This document shows, piece by piece, positions 17,594-26,914 of a stretch of DNA of 64,000 bases. The stretch covers positions 1-64,000 of the forward strand of contig CALGLU010000097.1 of the NCBI GenBank assembly GCA_937959275.1. Reading direction: 5' to 3'. The DNA comes from an uncultured Saprospiraceae bacterium (lineage in GTDB: Bacteria; Bacteroidota; Bacteroidia; Chitinophagales; Saprospiraceae). The position numbers and the translations under genes are program-made. Position 1 is the first letter of the stretch, and the number at the start of each line of letters is the position of its first letter. The notes beneath the pieces were generated by a model. That model was not told where the DNA came from, searched no databases, and saw only the letters and a program-made list of their open reading frames with translations.

Positions 17594-17760
17594 AGGATAC
17601 CATGACACCATAGGTGTCAAATATTGGTTGCACGGCACAAAGTGCAGTGCATTATTATATTAAAAAAGGCTAATTTGGCTGGATTTTTTGTGAAAATCGT
17701 GACAAATTAATGTTTCAATAGATTAACCTGTGTTATTAAATTTATTCATATGCCACTAAC
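17594..17760 (-). repeat. Dispersed repeat, copy B (inverted relative to 3061-3228)
   Basis: The reverse complement of this stretch matches 3061-3228 almost throughout. Hairpin 1 has arms GCACGGCAC / GTGCAGTGC around AAA. Relative to copy A one TA/TA pair became CG/CG on both arms and one pair is broken. Hairpin 2 (GACACC / GGTGTC) is unchanged. The two copies bracket rarA plus both three-gene cassettes. The remaining gap sequence (17432-17593 and 17761-18024) shows nothing else I can support. Confidence 0.8.
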
Positions 17761-18024
17761 GACATTGAGTCATCACCCATTGATCTTAGGCTTGGGTCTA
17801 ATTGTGTCAAGTCATAAAAAGAAAGCAAGTACAATATTAACTACATAAGAAAAGTAAAAAGTATTCAATACATCCCAACTTTAGATGATCTCAAAACCTA
17901 CGTTTATCTGTATGAGATGGTAAGGGAGCCATGTAAGCCAAGATAAAGTCATATTAAAATTAGACTTGCTCTTTCTCCTTTTATCACTATTTTGCATCAA
18001 AATAAGCCCTACAATCCTAAACAT

Positions 18025-20421
18025 ATGATCATGTACTCTAAACATTTTACCACACTATTCCTGCTCATCTTTGCCATCGTTCCTGGCTTCACTCAAGATG
18101 ATAAAAAAGACAATGACTCGAAAGACAGCAAAGAAAAAACCTACAGCGATTTCATTACTGAAGATGCTAAGACGTATGAGGGTTTATTCTCAACACACAT
18201 CGTAGACGATAAGTATTTCTTTGAAATTCCTCAAACACTTTTAGAGAAAGAAATCCTTGTCGTCAGTCGTATATCTGGCTTTGTAAAAGGTCTGAATTTT
18301 GGAGGCGCTGGCGTCAAATCAAGACCGCAACAAGTCATCCGATTTCAAAAAATGAATAATTCGATTATGATGAGATCGGTATCCTATAATAGTGTTGCAA
18401 CAGAAGAAACGCCTATTTATGAGTCTGTGAAGAATAATAATTTCGAACCGATCATTATGGTCTTCCCAATCAAAACATATTCGGATGATAGCACCTCTTA
18501 CGTCATTGACATTAATGATCTATTCACAACTGATATTGAAATGATCGGTGCTGTACGTCCAAGCCAACGCAAAGATTTTGGCTTAAAAGGAATAGATAGT
18601 AAACGAAGCTTCATCTCTGAAATGAAAGCTTTTCCTGAGAATGTTTTAGTCAAACATGTACTCACCTATAAGGGTGGCGAAGACCTACCTTCAAATCGGA
18701 TAACCGGCACCATGTCTGTTGAAATGACACAATCCTTTATTGAACTCCCAGCTGAGCCCATGCAACCAAGACTCTACGATGCGCGAGTTGGCTACTTCTC
18801 ACTTAGCCAAACGGATTATAGCCTTGACGAACAAAAAGCTGCAAGCAGACGATACATTACCAAATGGAGATTAGAGCCATCAGATCCTGAAGCCTACGCG
18901 AGAGGCGAGCTTGTCGATCCAATAAAAAAAATTGTTTATTACATTGATCCAGCAACGCCAAAAAAATGGGTTCCCTACTTGAAGCAAGGTGTAGACGACT
19001 GGCAAAAAGCCTTTGAAAAAGCTGGATTCAAAAATGCAATCGAAGGTAGAATAGCGCCGTCAAAAGAAGAAGACCCCGATTGGGATCCATCAGATGTCCG
19101 CAATTCTGTCATCCGATATGTATCCACAGATATACAAAATGCGATGGGCCCTCACGTCCATGATCCAAGGACTGGAGAAATACTTGAGAGCGATATCATT
19201 TGGTATCATAATGTCATGAACTTACTGCGCAATTGGTACTTTGTACAAACAGCAGCTATCAACCCAGAAGCCCGCAGCCCCAAATTTAAAGATGAAATCA
19301 TGGGCCGACTAATCCGATTTGTAGCCGCACATGAAGTTGGCCACACTCTCGGGCTACCGCATAATATGGGTGCAAGTGTGGCCTACCCTGTCGACTCACT
19401 GAGATCTGTATCATTCACACAAAAAATGGGGACATCGCCTTCTATCATGGATTATGCACGATTTAATTATGTCGCTCAGCCAGAGGATGGTAATGTGGGA
19501 TTGATGCCAGACATCGGCATGTATGACAAATGGTCTATCGAATTTGGTTACAAGCATTTCCCAGGAGAAACGACTGATTCTGAACGATCTATTCTGAACA
19601 CTATGATCAAGGAAAGAGCGGATAATCCGATCTATCGTTTTGGACGTCAAAGAGGCCTTCCTTTAGATCATACCTCTCAGACTGAGGATTTAGGAGATGA
19701 TTCGATGTTAGCCAGTGAATATGGCATTAAAAATTTAAAGCGGATAGTCCCCAAACTTATAGAATGGACGGGAGAAGAGGCCAAAGACTTTGATAACCTA
19801 GAAGAACTCTATGGTCAAGTTGTTGGACAATTCAGACGCTATATTGGACATGTAACGAGCAATATTGGTGGTGTCCAAGAAATCTATAAAACATATGACC
19901 AAGATGAGCTAACCTATCAATCTAATTCTAAGCAGAAGCAAAAACGGGCGATGCAATTTTTAAATCAGCATGTATTCCAAACACCTAACTGGTTAGTCGA
20001 TCCATCTATCTTGCGCCGATTTGAATATGAAGGAAACGTCAATCGAATCAATAGTCTTCATGACTACACCATGAATATCTTATTCAATAAAGATCGGATG
20101 AAACGCTTGGCTGACAATGAAAGTCTTGAAGGAGTAAGCACTTATACATTGACTGAGCTATTTGATGATAGTCGTGAGATGATATTTGAGTCATCCTCTC
20201 CTGATGTGTATCAGCGTGTACTCCAGCGTAGCTATGTCGACAAAATGATATCGATGGTAGATGAAGAAAAAGGAGATCGATCTGATGCCCGCGCTCTAGC
20301 TAGACACGCTCTCAACGAAATAGCTAACTCAAGCAAGAAGCGAAAAAAATCTGGATCTCAAATCACAAAAGCTCATTTCGATGACCTGCAAAGATCTATT
20401 GTAAAGAAAATGGAAGATTAG
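18025..20421 (+). CDS. Secreted zinc-dependent metalloprotease (DUF5117/DUF5118/DUF4953 type)
   Basis: From the ATG at 18025 the protein is 798 aa. An in-frame ATG at 17992 only adds a charged stretch before the signal peptide (MIMYSKHFTTLFLLIFAIVPGFTQ); 18031 is equally possible. The N-terminal DUF5118-like part (YEGLFSTHIVDDKYFFEIP) and DUF5117 region are followed by the zinc site HEVGHTLGLPHN (from ~residue 436; HExxHxxGxxH) and a conserved SIMDYARFNYVAQPEDG Met-turn block. This is the usual architecture of large putative zinc metalloproteases of Bacteroidota. It is probably periplasmic or secreted; its substrate is unknown. It is monocistronic and ends at a strong terminator (20444-20483). 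Confidence 0.92.
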   Translation: MIMYSKHFTTLFLLIFAIVPGFTQDDKKDNDSKDSKEKTYSDFITEDAKTYEGLFSTHIVDDKYFFEIPQTLLEKEILVVSRISGFVKGLNFGGAGVKSRPQQVIRFQKMNNSIMMRSVSYNSVATEETPIYESVKNNNFEPIIMVFPIKTYSDDSTSYVIDINDLFTTDIEMIGAVRPSQRKDFGLKGIDSKRSFISEMKAFPENVLVKHVLTYKGGEDLPSNRITGTMSVEMTQSFIELPAEPMQPRLYDARVGYFSLSQTDYSLDEQKAASRRYITKWRLEPSDPEAYARGELVDPIKKIVYYIDPATPKKWVPYLKQGVDDWQKAFEKAGFKNAIEGRIAPSKEEDPDWDPSDVRNSVIRYVSTDIQNAMGPHVHDPRTGEILESDIIWYHNVMNLLRNWYFVQTAAINPEARSPKFKDEIMGRLIRFVAAHEVGHTLGLPHNMGASVAYPVDSLRSVSFTQKMGTSPSIMDYARFNYVAQPEDGNVGLMPDIGMYDKWSIEFGYKHFPGETTDSERSILNTMIKERADNPIYRFGRQRGLPLDHTSQTEDLGDDSMLASEYGIKNLKRIVPKLIEWTGEEAKDFDNLEELYGQVVGQFRRYIGHVTSNIGGVQEIYKTYDQDELTYQSNSKQKQKRAMQFLNQHVFQTPNWLVDPSILRRFEYEGNVNRINSLHDYTMNILFNKDRMKRLADNESLEGVSTYTLTELFDDSREMIFESSSPDVYQRVLQRSYVDKMISMVDEEKGDRSDARALARHALNEIANSSKKRKKSGSQITKAHFDDLQRSIVKKMED

Positions 20422-20443
20422 TCTTTGACATTAAAACAAATTC

Positions 20444-20483
20444 AAAAACCTCATGATTGTTATCGCATTATGAGGTTTTTTTA
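20444..20483 (+). terminator. Intrinsic terminator after the metalloprotease gene
   Basis: Arms AAAAACCTCAT (20444-20454) and ATGAGGTTTTT (20470-20480) form an 11-bp stem followed by a T-run. It sits 23 bp after the stop codon. Confidence 0.85.
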
Positions 20484-20518
20484 TGTCTACACTTTTCTGT
20501 GTATGTAGAAAACAGACA

Positions 20519-20803
20519 TCAATTTCCAGCTACAGGAGAGTTAAAAATCCCAACTGCTAATTCAACCCAAATCAAAATAATGACGACAACAAGGACTATG
20601 ATGAAAAATACCCGCCAAGGTGGTTTGTTGATCTTCTGATGTATCACGTCGACGAATACGCCTGCACAAAATAATATTGAACCAGCTACTAAGTAATCAG
20701 TCAGCTCCCACTTAACTTCATCTGTAACTAGTGAGGCTAAAAACGGGACGAGCAAAAGCAAAGCAACAATAAAACAAATTTTAAAGAGTGTATTTTTATT
20801 CAT
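20519..20803 (-). CDS. Small membrane protein, 94 aa
   Basis: The start is taken at MNKNTLF (20803) rather than the in-frame ATG four codons earlier. There are three predicted membrane helices: about residues 5-27 (TLFKICFIVALLLLVPFLAS), 38-55 (YLVAGSILFCAGVFVDVI) and 65-86 (VFFIIVLVVVIILIWVELAVG), joined by short charged loops. I recall unnamed proteins of this layout in many Bacteroidota, with no known function. It is transcribed away from the DUF4412 gene and is convergent with the metalloprotease gene. Confidence 0.75.
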   Translation of the reverse strand: MNKNTLFKICFIVALLLLVPFLASLVTDEVKWELTDYLVAGSILFCAGVFVDVIHQKINKPPWRVFFIIVLVVVIILIWVELAVGIFNSPVAGN

Positions 20804-20948
20804 AGGATTGATCATCGTGCAATTAGGCTCTTCAATATATATCTTTTAAAACTCAGAGCTATCTTGAAAAGATATCCTCGCCTTAAACAGGTCAAACCCA
20901 AATCCGATGGGTATAAATCATGGGTTAATCTAAAAAACAACTGTCGAA

Positions 20949-20979
20949 TTGAATTCATTTTAAGAATGTGTTATCTTGT
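20949..20979 (+). promoter_or_regulatory. Bacteroidetes-type promoter for the DUF4412-like gene
   Basis: TTG at 20949-20951 and TATCTTGT at 20972-20979 are separated by 20 bp, the spacing expected between -33 (TTG) and -7 (TAnnTTTG) elements. The start codon follows 44 bp later. Confidence 0.5.
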
Positions 20980-21022
20980 CAGTATTAAACACCAAGAATT
21001 ATTTTACAAAAAAAATTATATC

Positions 21023-21772
21023 ATGAACTACAAAACAATTTACGCCTGTCTATTTTTTATATTTTTCTTATCGAGCTCAAGTCATGCTCAGATTACCTCT
21101 GGTACTATTGAAATGGGTATCACCGATTTTAATATGCCTAATATGCCTGGAGAAGACTCTAACAAAGATATGATGGGTGATATGATGAATTCTATGAGCT
21201 TGACCATCTATTTCAAACCAGGAGAACAAGTCACTGACATGAATATGATGGGCATGATGCAGACTAAAACGATCTACAAAGACAATATGTCGATTCAGTA
21301 TATGGATATGATGGGTTCCAAAATTAAAATCACTTCAACTATTGGTCAAGACATGTTTGATCAATATGGTATAGATCAAGAAGCACTTGACACTATGTAT
21401 CATGTGATATATGATAAAAGTGACACAAAAACTATTCTGGATTACTCTTGCTATAAAGCGACAATTTCAATAAACATGGGTGATTTTATGAAAGGTGAAG
21501 ATATCCCTGCAGAAATTACAAATATGGAAATGGAAATGTACATCACGGATGACATTAAAATGGAAAGCTATAGTCTTCAACAAATTCCTGGCTTAAAACT
21601 AGATGGTACACCACTCCAAATGAATATGGATGTAGGCCCTATGAAAATGACATTTGAGGCAACACACATCAATACAACTGTGGACGACATTCACTTTGCA
21701 GAACCATCAGGTGATTATCAAGAAATGACTTTAGAGGAATTTCAAAACATGGCAGGAGGATTTGGCAAATAA
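21023..21772 (+). CDS. Secreted methionine-rich DUF4412-like protein
   Basis: The protein is 249 aa. The ATG at 21023 gives a signal peptide (MNYKTIYACLFFIFFLSSSSHAQ); an in-frame ATG at 20864 lies upstream of the candidate promoter and is rejected. The mature protein matches the DUF4412 pattern: an exported beta-rich protein with lines such as MSIQYMDMMGSKIKITST, DYSCYKATI and MEMYITDDIK. It is strikingly Met-rich (MMGDMMNSM, MNMMGMM, MKM...), which could suit metal or copper binding or chaperone-like packing, but that is speculation. It is monocistronic and followed by a shared terminator region. Confidence 0.8.
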   Translation: MNYKTIYACLFFIFFLSSSSHAQITSGTIEMGITDFNMPNMPGEDSNKDMMGDMMNSMSLTIYFKPGEQVTDMNMMGMMQTKTIYKDNMSIQYMDMMGSKIKITSTIGQDMFDQYGIDQEALDTMYHVIYDKSDTKTILDYSCYKATISINMGDFMKGEDIPAEITNMEMEMYITDDIKMESYSLQQIPGLKLDGTPLQMNMDVGPMKMTFEATHINTTVDDIHFAEPSGDYQEMTLEEFQNMAGGFGK

Positions 21773-21916
21773 GCACAATCCAAGCTGTGGTGATCATCTG
21801 ATCAATATCCAAGTGTACTGCTTACATAGTCATTCTATTCGTTTACAATATCACAAGCGTATAACTTGTAGATAAAGAATCCTATCATTAATAATCACAG
21901 TGTTTGAGCCAAAATA

Positions 21917-21953
21917 AAAAGACCTGATAGACAAAGGTTCTACCAGGTCTTGA
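21917..21953 (-). terminator. Terminator of the protease/fibre operon
   Basis: Arms AAGACCTG (21919-21926) and CAGGTCTT (21944-21951) form an 8-bp stem. Read on the minus strand it is followed by TTTTTATTTT, 22 bp after the fibre gene's stop. It may also serve the convergent plus-strand gene. A matching hairpin with different arms ends the pseudogene copy at 25592-25625. Confidence 0.75.
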
Positions 21954-21973
21954 GATTTTAAGTTTATGCGAGG

Positions 21974-23476
21974 CTATTTTTTATCAATCAGTTGACGAAC
22001 CAAGGTTTTTAACTCATTGATTTCATCTTGCTGTTTTTGAATGACGATGTGTTGTTCTTGCATTGCTTGTGTCAACACAGGAATCATCTGCATGTAATTG
22101 ATACCTTTCAAAGAAGTTGTCTGTCCATCGACTTCTGTCTCAGCCGAAACCGATACCAATTCTGGTAAGATCTCTTCGACCTCCTGAGCGACAAAACCAA
22201 ATTGCTTTCCTTGAGGCAAATCCAACGACTCAAACTTATCATTGTTAAATTCATAATGAACAGGTCGTAAATTATTAATGATAGCAGAAGCATTTTCAAT
22301 GGAGTTAATGTCCTTCTTTGTTCTAACATCTGAGACACCAATAATTTCACCGGTTATGCCGATATCACCATTCACTTGTAATTTGTGTGCCGGAGAGGCA
22401 GTCCCAATCCCTACATTTCCTGAATTAACATAAGTATTCGCGCCAGAAGCCGTCCATAAAGAACCACCGCCACCACCAGTCAGTGAGACCCAGCTAGCTC
22501 CTACTCTACCTTCAAAATCTCCACCAGTATAACGTATCGTACCCGCGCCGTTTCCAGTAGAAGGCCCAATACGAATCCCACCATTAATGTGCAATCTTTC
22601 AGCAGGCGCGGTTTGACCTATACCTACATTACCATTGAGCGCAACTCGCACGATTTCAGAACTATTCACGCCTAAAGAAAGATGAGACTTCGCATCCAAT
22701 GTAAGTGCTCCACCTGCTTCTGAATTCACTACAAACATATTCGTACCATTATAAGCCATTCCTGCTTTATTTACGCCCGACTCATCAAAGCCATATCGGA
22801 AATTCGCAGGAATCGTAATATTACCTTCAACATCTAATTTCTCTGATGGTGTTGAGTCGCCGATACCTAGTTTACCATCAGTCTTCAACCACACATGTTT
22901 AACATCATTTGTAGCTAATTGAACTTCGGATGTCGCATCAAGAGTTATCCAACCATCTGTTTCATCATTTTCTAACAATAAATCAGTTCCAGTATATCGC
23001 AAATAAGCTTTTCGAGTCCCACTTTCTTCCCATTGTAAATATTCCGCGCCATCGAATCTAATATCATCTGTAATGAACATTCTCCCTACGACATGAAACT
23101 GTTCTTGCGGGTCTCTCACATTAATCCCAACATGTCCAGTGCTATTCTCAATTGACAGATGAGCAAAATTTTGATCCGTATCTGGTAAAACATACAACCG
23201 ATTATCTAACCAGCTATACAGCATCCTCATGTTAGTGGTATTGACAGAATTTTTCCAGTGCAAACCAGATTCATCACCTGCAGAAGGTACAGCATCTGTA
23301 AGTTTAAATCTCATAAATGGGTTTGTACCAGTAATCTGTCCATCTCCAAAAACTTCTAATGTCTCAGACGCCGCTGTTAGGCTACCAACCGATAATCGGC
23401 CAGAGGCCATTCTGGCTTGCGCAGACAGATCAAAGCAAAAAATTGTAAGTATGAGTATAGTATATAAATATTTCAT
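21974..23476 (-). CDS. Secreted fibre-like protein with C-terminal S74 (endosialidase-type) chaperone domain
   Basis: The protein is 500 aa. The start at 23476 gives a signal peptide (MKYLYTILILTIFCFDLSAQA); in-frame ATGs upstream would overlap the protease gene. The body contains repeated short beta units typical of trimeric fibres (GHVGINVRDPQEQFHVVGR, GKLGIGDSTPSEKLDVEGN, GNVGIGTASPAHKLQVNGD), each of the form 'GxxGIG..P..kL.v.G'. The C-terminus (from Ser382, SDVRTKKDI) is an intramolecular chaperone of endosialidase, family S74, normally self-cleaved at that Ser after trimerisation, then a coiled coil to LVRQLIDKK. It is exported and probably surface-located. It is co-transcribed with the protease gene 25 bp upstream. 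Confidence 0.9.
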   Translation of the reverse strand: MKYLYTILILTIFCFDLSAQARMASGRLSVGSLTAASETLEVFGDGQITGTNPFMRFKLTDAVPSAGDESGLHWKNSVNTTNMRMLYSWLDNRLYVLPDTDQNFAHLSIENSTGHVGINVRDPQEQFHVVGRMFITDDIRFDGAEYLQWEESGTRKAYLRYTGTDLLLENDETDGWITLDATSEVQLATNDVKHVWLKTDGKLGIGDSTPSEKLDVEGNITIPANFRYGFDESGVNKAGMAYNGTNMFVVNSEAGGALTLDAKSHLSLGVNSSEIVRVALNGNVGIGQTAPAERLHINGGIRIGPSTGNGAGTIRYTGGDFEGRVGASWVSLTGGGGGSLWTASGANTYVNSGNVGIGTASPAHKLQVNGDIGITGEIIGVSDVRTKKDINSIENASAIINNLRPVHYEFNNDKFESLDLPQGKQFGFVAQEVEEILPELVSVSAETEVDGQTTSLKGINYMQMIPVLTQAMQEQHIVIQKQQDEINELKTLVRQLIDKK

Positions 23477-23501
23477 TGTAATAGTTTTTTGATTGTTATT
23501 A

Positions 23502-25205
23502 TTATTCTTCAATTGATTCATTTGATATTTTAAAAAGTCCAGAAGGTTGAACTGCATCAGCGACTAGCTCGCCATCTGGCGCAGCCTGTCTTGCAGCTGG
23601 ACAGTCGGCTTCATTTCTAATAAAAAGGTTAGCGCTGCCATCGACTTGAAAGCCATTCAACAGATCTACCCTATTCCCTCCATCAAGAGAGACTACTGTT
23701 GCTCTAGTTGAGCTGTTATCAAAAATTCCCGAAGATGACGTCACTGCATTATCAGCATAAAACATTTCTGCCGTATTTGTCACATTGAAATTGTGTGATG
23801 TGTTAGTGGTACAAGTCGTATTTAGCCAGTCGCTCAACCGTCGTCGTTTGCCACCGCTATCTCCCCACGAATCAGAAAATTTGCCATAGTAGCTTCTGTC
23901 ATCAGAAGGATCAGCACATTCTGGTCCGCCATTACATAATATAGGTCCGAGATCAGTGCCACCCCAAAGTTGTCCGATAACCCGACTATTATTATCAAAT
24001 AGAGCAGAACCCGATGAGCCACCTTCAGTAGAACTAAATTGTCCTCCGCCATGGTTAAAAACAACATTCCAGGTTAAGTCAGGATCACAAAATGCATTAC
24101 TGCCAGGTGTCTGTGTAAACAGTGAAATTTTCTTAATGTCACCAGCTGGATGATGTATGCCTGCGCCGCCAGCTCCAGGACTCGTACCAGGATCCCATCC
24201 TAAATATGTGGGGGCATATCCAGCATCTCTAAAGGGATCTTCAAGCAACCAAAACAAGGCGAAGTCTGAGTCAGCTTTATTAGAGACTAACATAGCCCCT
24301 GAACTTGTAATTGAAGCCGGTTCTGAACCTGGGTTTGAACAACCTGCTGCTTCATAATCCCAATAAAATATTGCGTTGACATTGTTCGTCCCAACTGCAT
24401 CATAACTTGTTCCTAAACAATGGTTGGCAGTTAAATAATATGGACGAAATCCACCTTGTATAGTTGTCAACATATTACCAGTGCACCAAAAGCTTCCATC
24501 TGTTCTAGTGATTAGCATTCGGGAGACACCACGTTTATTAGTTTGCCAGGCATTGCCGTCTGGGCAATTGATATTCACCTGACAAGCACCAGAATCTCCA
24601 AACCCCTTGTACTTCTTGATATGATTTACATTACGATAAGCGAGCATCACCCGTGATATAGAAATGACCGCTGCATGTTCCACATCAAACGGTTCAAAAT
24701 ATTCCAGGGTTACACTAGTACCTTTTATCAATTCACTCAAGAAAGTACCTGGTGTTTCCAGTGACCCTTTGTTATTTCTTGAAGAAAACGCACCAACTAA
24801 ATGACTTCTATCTTCATTGTATAAATGTAAAGTAGAGCCAGTGGGTAAATGAAATTGGTCGTACTCTAAAATAGTCGCCAAAGCATTAGAAGATTCGATG
24901 GTTAATCTCCAAATTTTCCCTTTGCCTTCCAGCTCAAGCCATTCTCCATGCGTATTCATATTAATAGTTGCTTCACGCGGGACAGCAAAGCGCAAGTCTC
25001 TAGTTGATGTTTTATTCTGTTCATCCTCTCGAGCAATTGTTTCAAAGTCTAATGCTTTCAATTTGTATGACGGTACAGCATCTCGACTCAGTTCCAAAAG
25101 AAGACTTTGAGGTGGAATGCTCTCCTTTATTTGAGAGAGAATCCCGTTTGAAAAAATCATTGACAATGCCACAAGGCAAGCCAGTGATTTGCTAATGCAA
25201 TTCAT
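23502..25205 (-). CDS. Secreted trypsin-like (lysyl endopeptidase-like) serine protease
   Basis: The 567-aa protein starts with a signal peptide (MNCISKSLACLVALSMIFSNGILSQ) and a ~175-residue propeptide/beta-sandwich. The S1-type catalytic domain follows, with His262 (TANHC), Asp314 (SDFALFW) and Ser398 (GGSSGSALF), the pattern of lysyl-endopeptidase-like enzymes of Bacteroidota. After the protease domain is a ~60-residue domain (SLDGGNRVDLLNGFQVDGSANLF...C) resembling the C-terminal sorting-type domains of other surface proteins here. Unlike those it has ~30 extra residues after the Cys. It is the first gene of an operon with the S74 fibre protein. A degenerate second copy of both genes lies just upstream. 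Confidence 0.92.
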   Translation of the reverse strand: MNCISKSLACLVALSMIFSNGILSQIKESIPPQSLLLELSRDAVPSYKLKALDFETIAREDEQNKTSTRDLRFAVPREATINMNTHGEWLELEGKGKIWRLTIESSNALATILEYDQFHLPTGSTLHLYNEDRSHLVGAFSSRNNKGSLETPGTFLSELIKGTSVTLEYFEPFDVEHAAVISISRVMLAYRNVNHIKKYKGFGDSGACQVNINCPDGNAWQTNKRGVSRMLITRTDGSFWCTGNMLTTIQGGFRPYYLTANHCLGTSYDAVGTNNVNAIFYWDYEAAGCSNPGSEPASITSSGAMLVSNKADSDFALFWLLEDPFRDAGYAPTYLGWDPGTSPGAGGAGIHHPAGDIKKISLFTQTPGSNAFCDPDLTWNVVFNHGGGQFSSTEGGSSGSALFDNNSRVIGQLWGGTDLGPILCNGGPECADPSDDRSYYGKFSDSWGDSGGKRRRLSDWLNTTCTTNTSHNFNVTNTAEMFYADNAVTSSSGIFDNSSTRATVVSLDGGNRVDLLNGFQVDGSANLFIRNEADCPAARQAAPDGELVADAVQPSGLFKISNESIEE

Positions 25206-25591
25206 AAGTTGAATGATTATAATTAATAAAAATGTCGTGTAGTTATTTCACAAACTACAATACGATGAAACAGTGAAGCATTCGGAAGTAATTCACTGCA
25301 ACAATTGGTGTATGGAATTCCTTTATTCTTAGATATCTTTTACGAACTTATTTGTTACTGCACACATAAACAAATTAATGAGACTATTCTGATGAAAAAT
25401 CACTATTAATAGCTACTGATATCACCATTTATGGGGAAGGGTAATTCCTAATTAAATATACTTTATTCACCTTATTTAATTTCTATTGTTTACCTCTTGA
25501 CTGTGGCTAAAAAATTGTTTTACTTGTCCAACAGCGAAACCTATACGGTTTATCTAGCCTGGAAATTTTATGAATTGAATTGGCAGTAAAG

Positions 25592-25625
25592 AAAGACCCG
25601 ATAAATAACACACTATCGGGTCTTT
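25592..25625 (-). terminator. Terminator hairpin of the collapsed protease/fibre copy
   Basis: Arms AAAGACCCGATA (25592-25603) and TATCGGGTCTTT (25614-25625) form a perfect 12-bp stem at the same place relative to the pseudogene's end as the terminator of the intact operon. The arm sequence has diverged but pairing is kept. The gap 25206-25591 upstream of the intact protease gene is otherwise promoter/leader sequence that is duplicated at 26431-26800. Confidence 0.7.
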
Positions 25626-25647
25626 AGATTTTAGGATATGTGAGGCT

Positions 25648-26430
25648 TTATTTCTTGTCGATAAGTTGATTGACTAATGCTTTTAATTCATCAATCTCTA
25701 CTTGTTGCTGGTTAATCACTGCTTGCTGTTGCTTAGCGTTAGTACGAGAGACTGCACGTTTAGCCGTTTGATAAGCATTCCCATCCGGACAATTTATATT
25801 CACCTGACAGTTGTCTGAATCATCAAATCCTTTATACTTTTAATATGATCTACATCCCTATATCCCTGCATCACTCTGGATATTGAAATGATGCCAGAAT
25901 TATCAACATCTGCTGGTTCATAATATTCAAGTATGACACTGCTGCCTTGAATTAATTCTGGCAAAAAGAGCCCCAGATCTTCAACAGTGCCTTTATTGTT
26001 TTTTTGCAGTAAACGCACCTACATGATGGCTTCCATCTTTGTTGTACAAATGCAGTGTCGCGCCAAGGGGCAAATGAAATTGGTCATACTCTAAAATTGT
26101 TGCTAAAGCATTAGGAGATTCAATCGCCAAACGCCACATCCTTCCTTCTTCACCCAAATCTTTCCACTCGCCGTGAGTTTTGTTACTGAGATCGACATCT
26201 GTTGCTACTGCAAATCGAAAATCTCTTTTTTGCAACGTATTTGCTTCATCTTCTTTGTTGAGATCGGTGTAGTTTAAAGCTTTCTGACTGTAAGTTGGGA
26301 TCTGGTCTTTATCCAGTTTTAAAAGAATACTTTGAGGCGGAATACTTTCTTTTATTTGAGCTAAAATTCCATTTTAAAAAATCAAAAACAAAACCATAAG
26401 GCAAGCCAATGATTAACTAATGCAATTCAT
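25648..26430 (-). pseudogene. Collapsed duplicate of the protease/fibre operon (protease N-terminus fused to fibre C-terminus)
   Basis: Read from 26430 downwards it copies the intact protease gene: MNCIS-stop-SLACLMVL...stop-NGILAQIKESIPPQ, so two sense codons became stops in the signal peptide. The propeptide follows with a frameshift in an A7 run near 26000 and another (one base lost from an A-run after DHIK) near 25845. It reaches NCPDGNAYQTAKRAVSR and then jumps in frame to AVINQQQVEIDELKALVNQLIDKK, split here as AVINQQQ and VEIDELKALVNQLIDKK, which is the last segment of the S74 fibre protein. The catalytic domain and nearly all of the fibre gene have been deleted. It is non-functional. 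Confidence 0.9.
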
Positions 26431-26550
26431 AAATTGAATGTTTGTGCTTAAAAAATGGTCATGCAGTCTCCATACAAAACTACGGTACAATGACGCAGTG
26501 ATGAAATGGAAGTTATTTCGCTGAATCAAAAAGTGTGGAACTCCTAATTA

Positions 26551-26693
26551 GGCATGGTTAAAAAATAACATTCCGATTTATGACTAGTAATTTTAAGTCA
26601 GCACTGCGTTTAAAAGCCTCGTGATAGCTAAGCTATCCCTACGTTTTTTGCCTTGTTCTAACTCAAATTTTCCTTGTCAAAATACGGAACTGA
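26551..26693. mobile_element. Small insertion (about 143 bp) bracketed by CTAATTA direct repeats
   Basis: The leader of the pseudogene copy can be aligned with the leader of the intact protease gene (25206-25420) on both sides of this segment, but the segment itself is absent there. It is flanked by CTAATTA at 26544-26550 and 26694-26700, like a target-site duplication. Inside are imperfect inverted ends (TTCCGATTTATGAC near 26571 against GTCAAAATACGGAA near 26676, 12 of 14 matching) and a hairpin (GATAGC / GCTATC). It is probably a non-autonomous mobile element. The rest of 26701-26914 is duplicated leader plus the regulator's own upstream region. Confidence 0.55.
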
Positions 26694-26914
26694 CTAATTA
26701 TCCATTCCTTAGATATCTGATGTGAACTTATTGGATACAACCCATTTAAACAAATTACAAGCTATATTCTGCTTAAAAATCACTATTAATAGTTACTAAA
26801 CTAACCATTTGCGTGACAAGCATTCAATGGAATTTTAAGAAACTATATCTCGTTACTGCTTTGAATACGTACCTTATGCACATGTCTAAAATTTAACTAA
26901 CGAGTCATCCAAAC

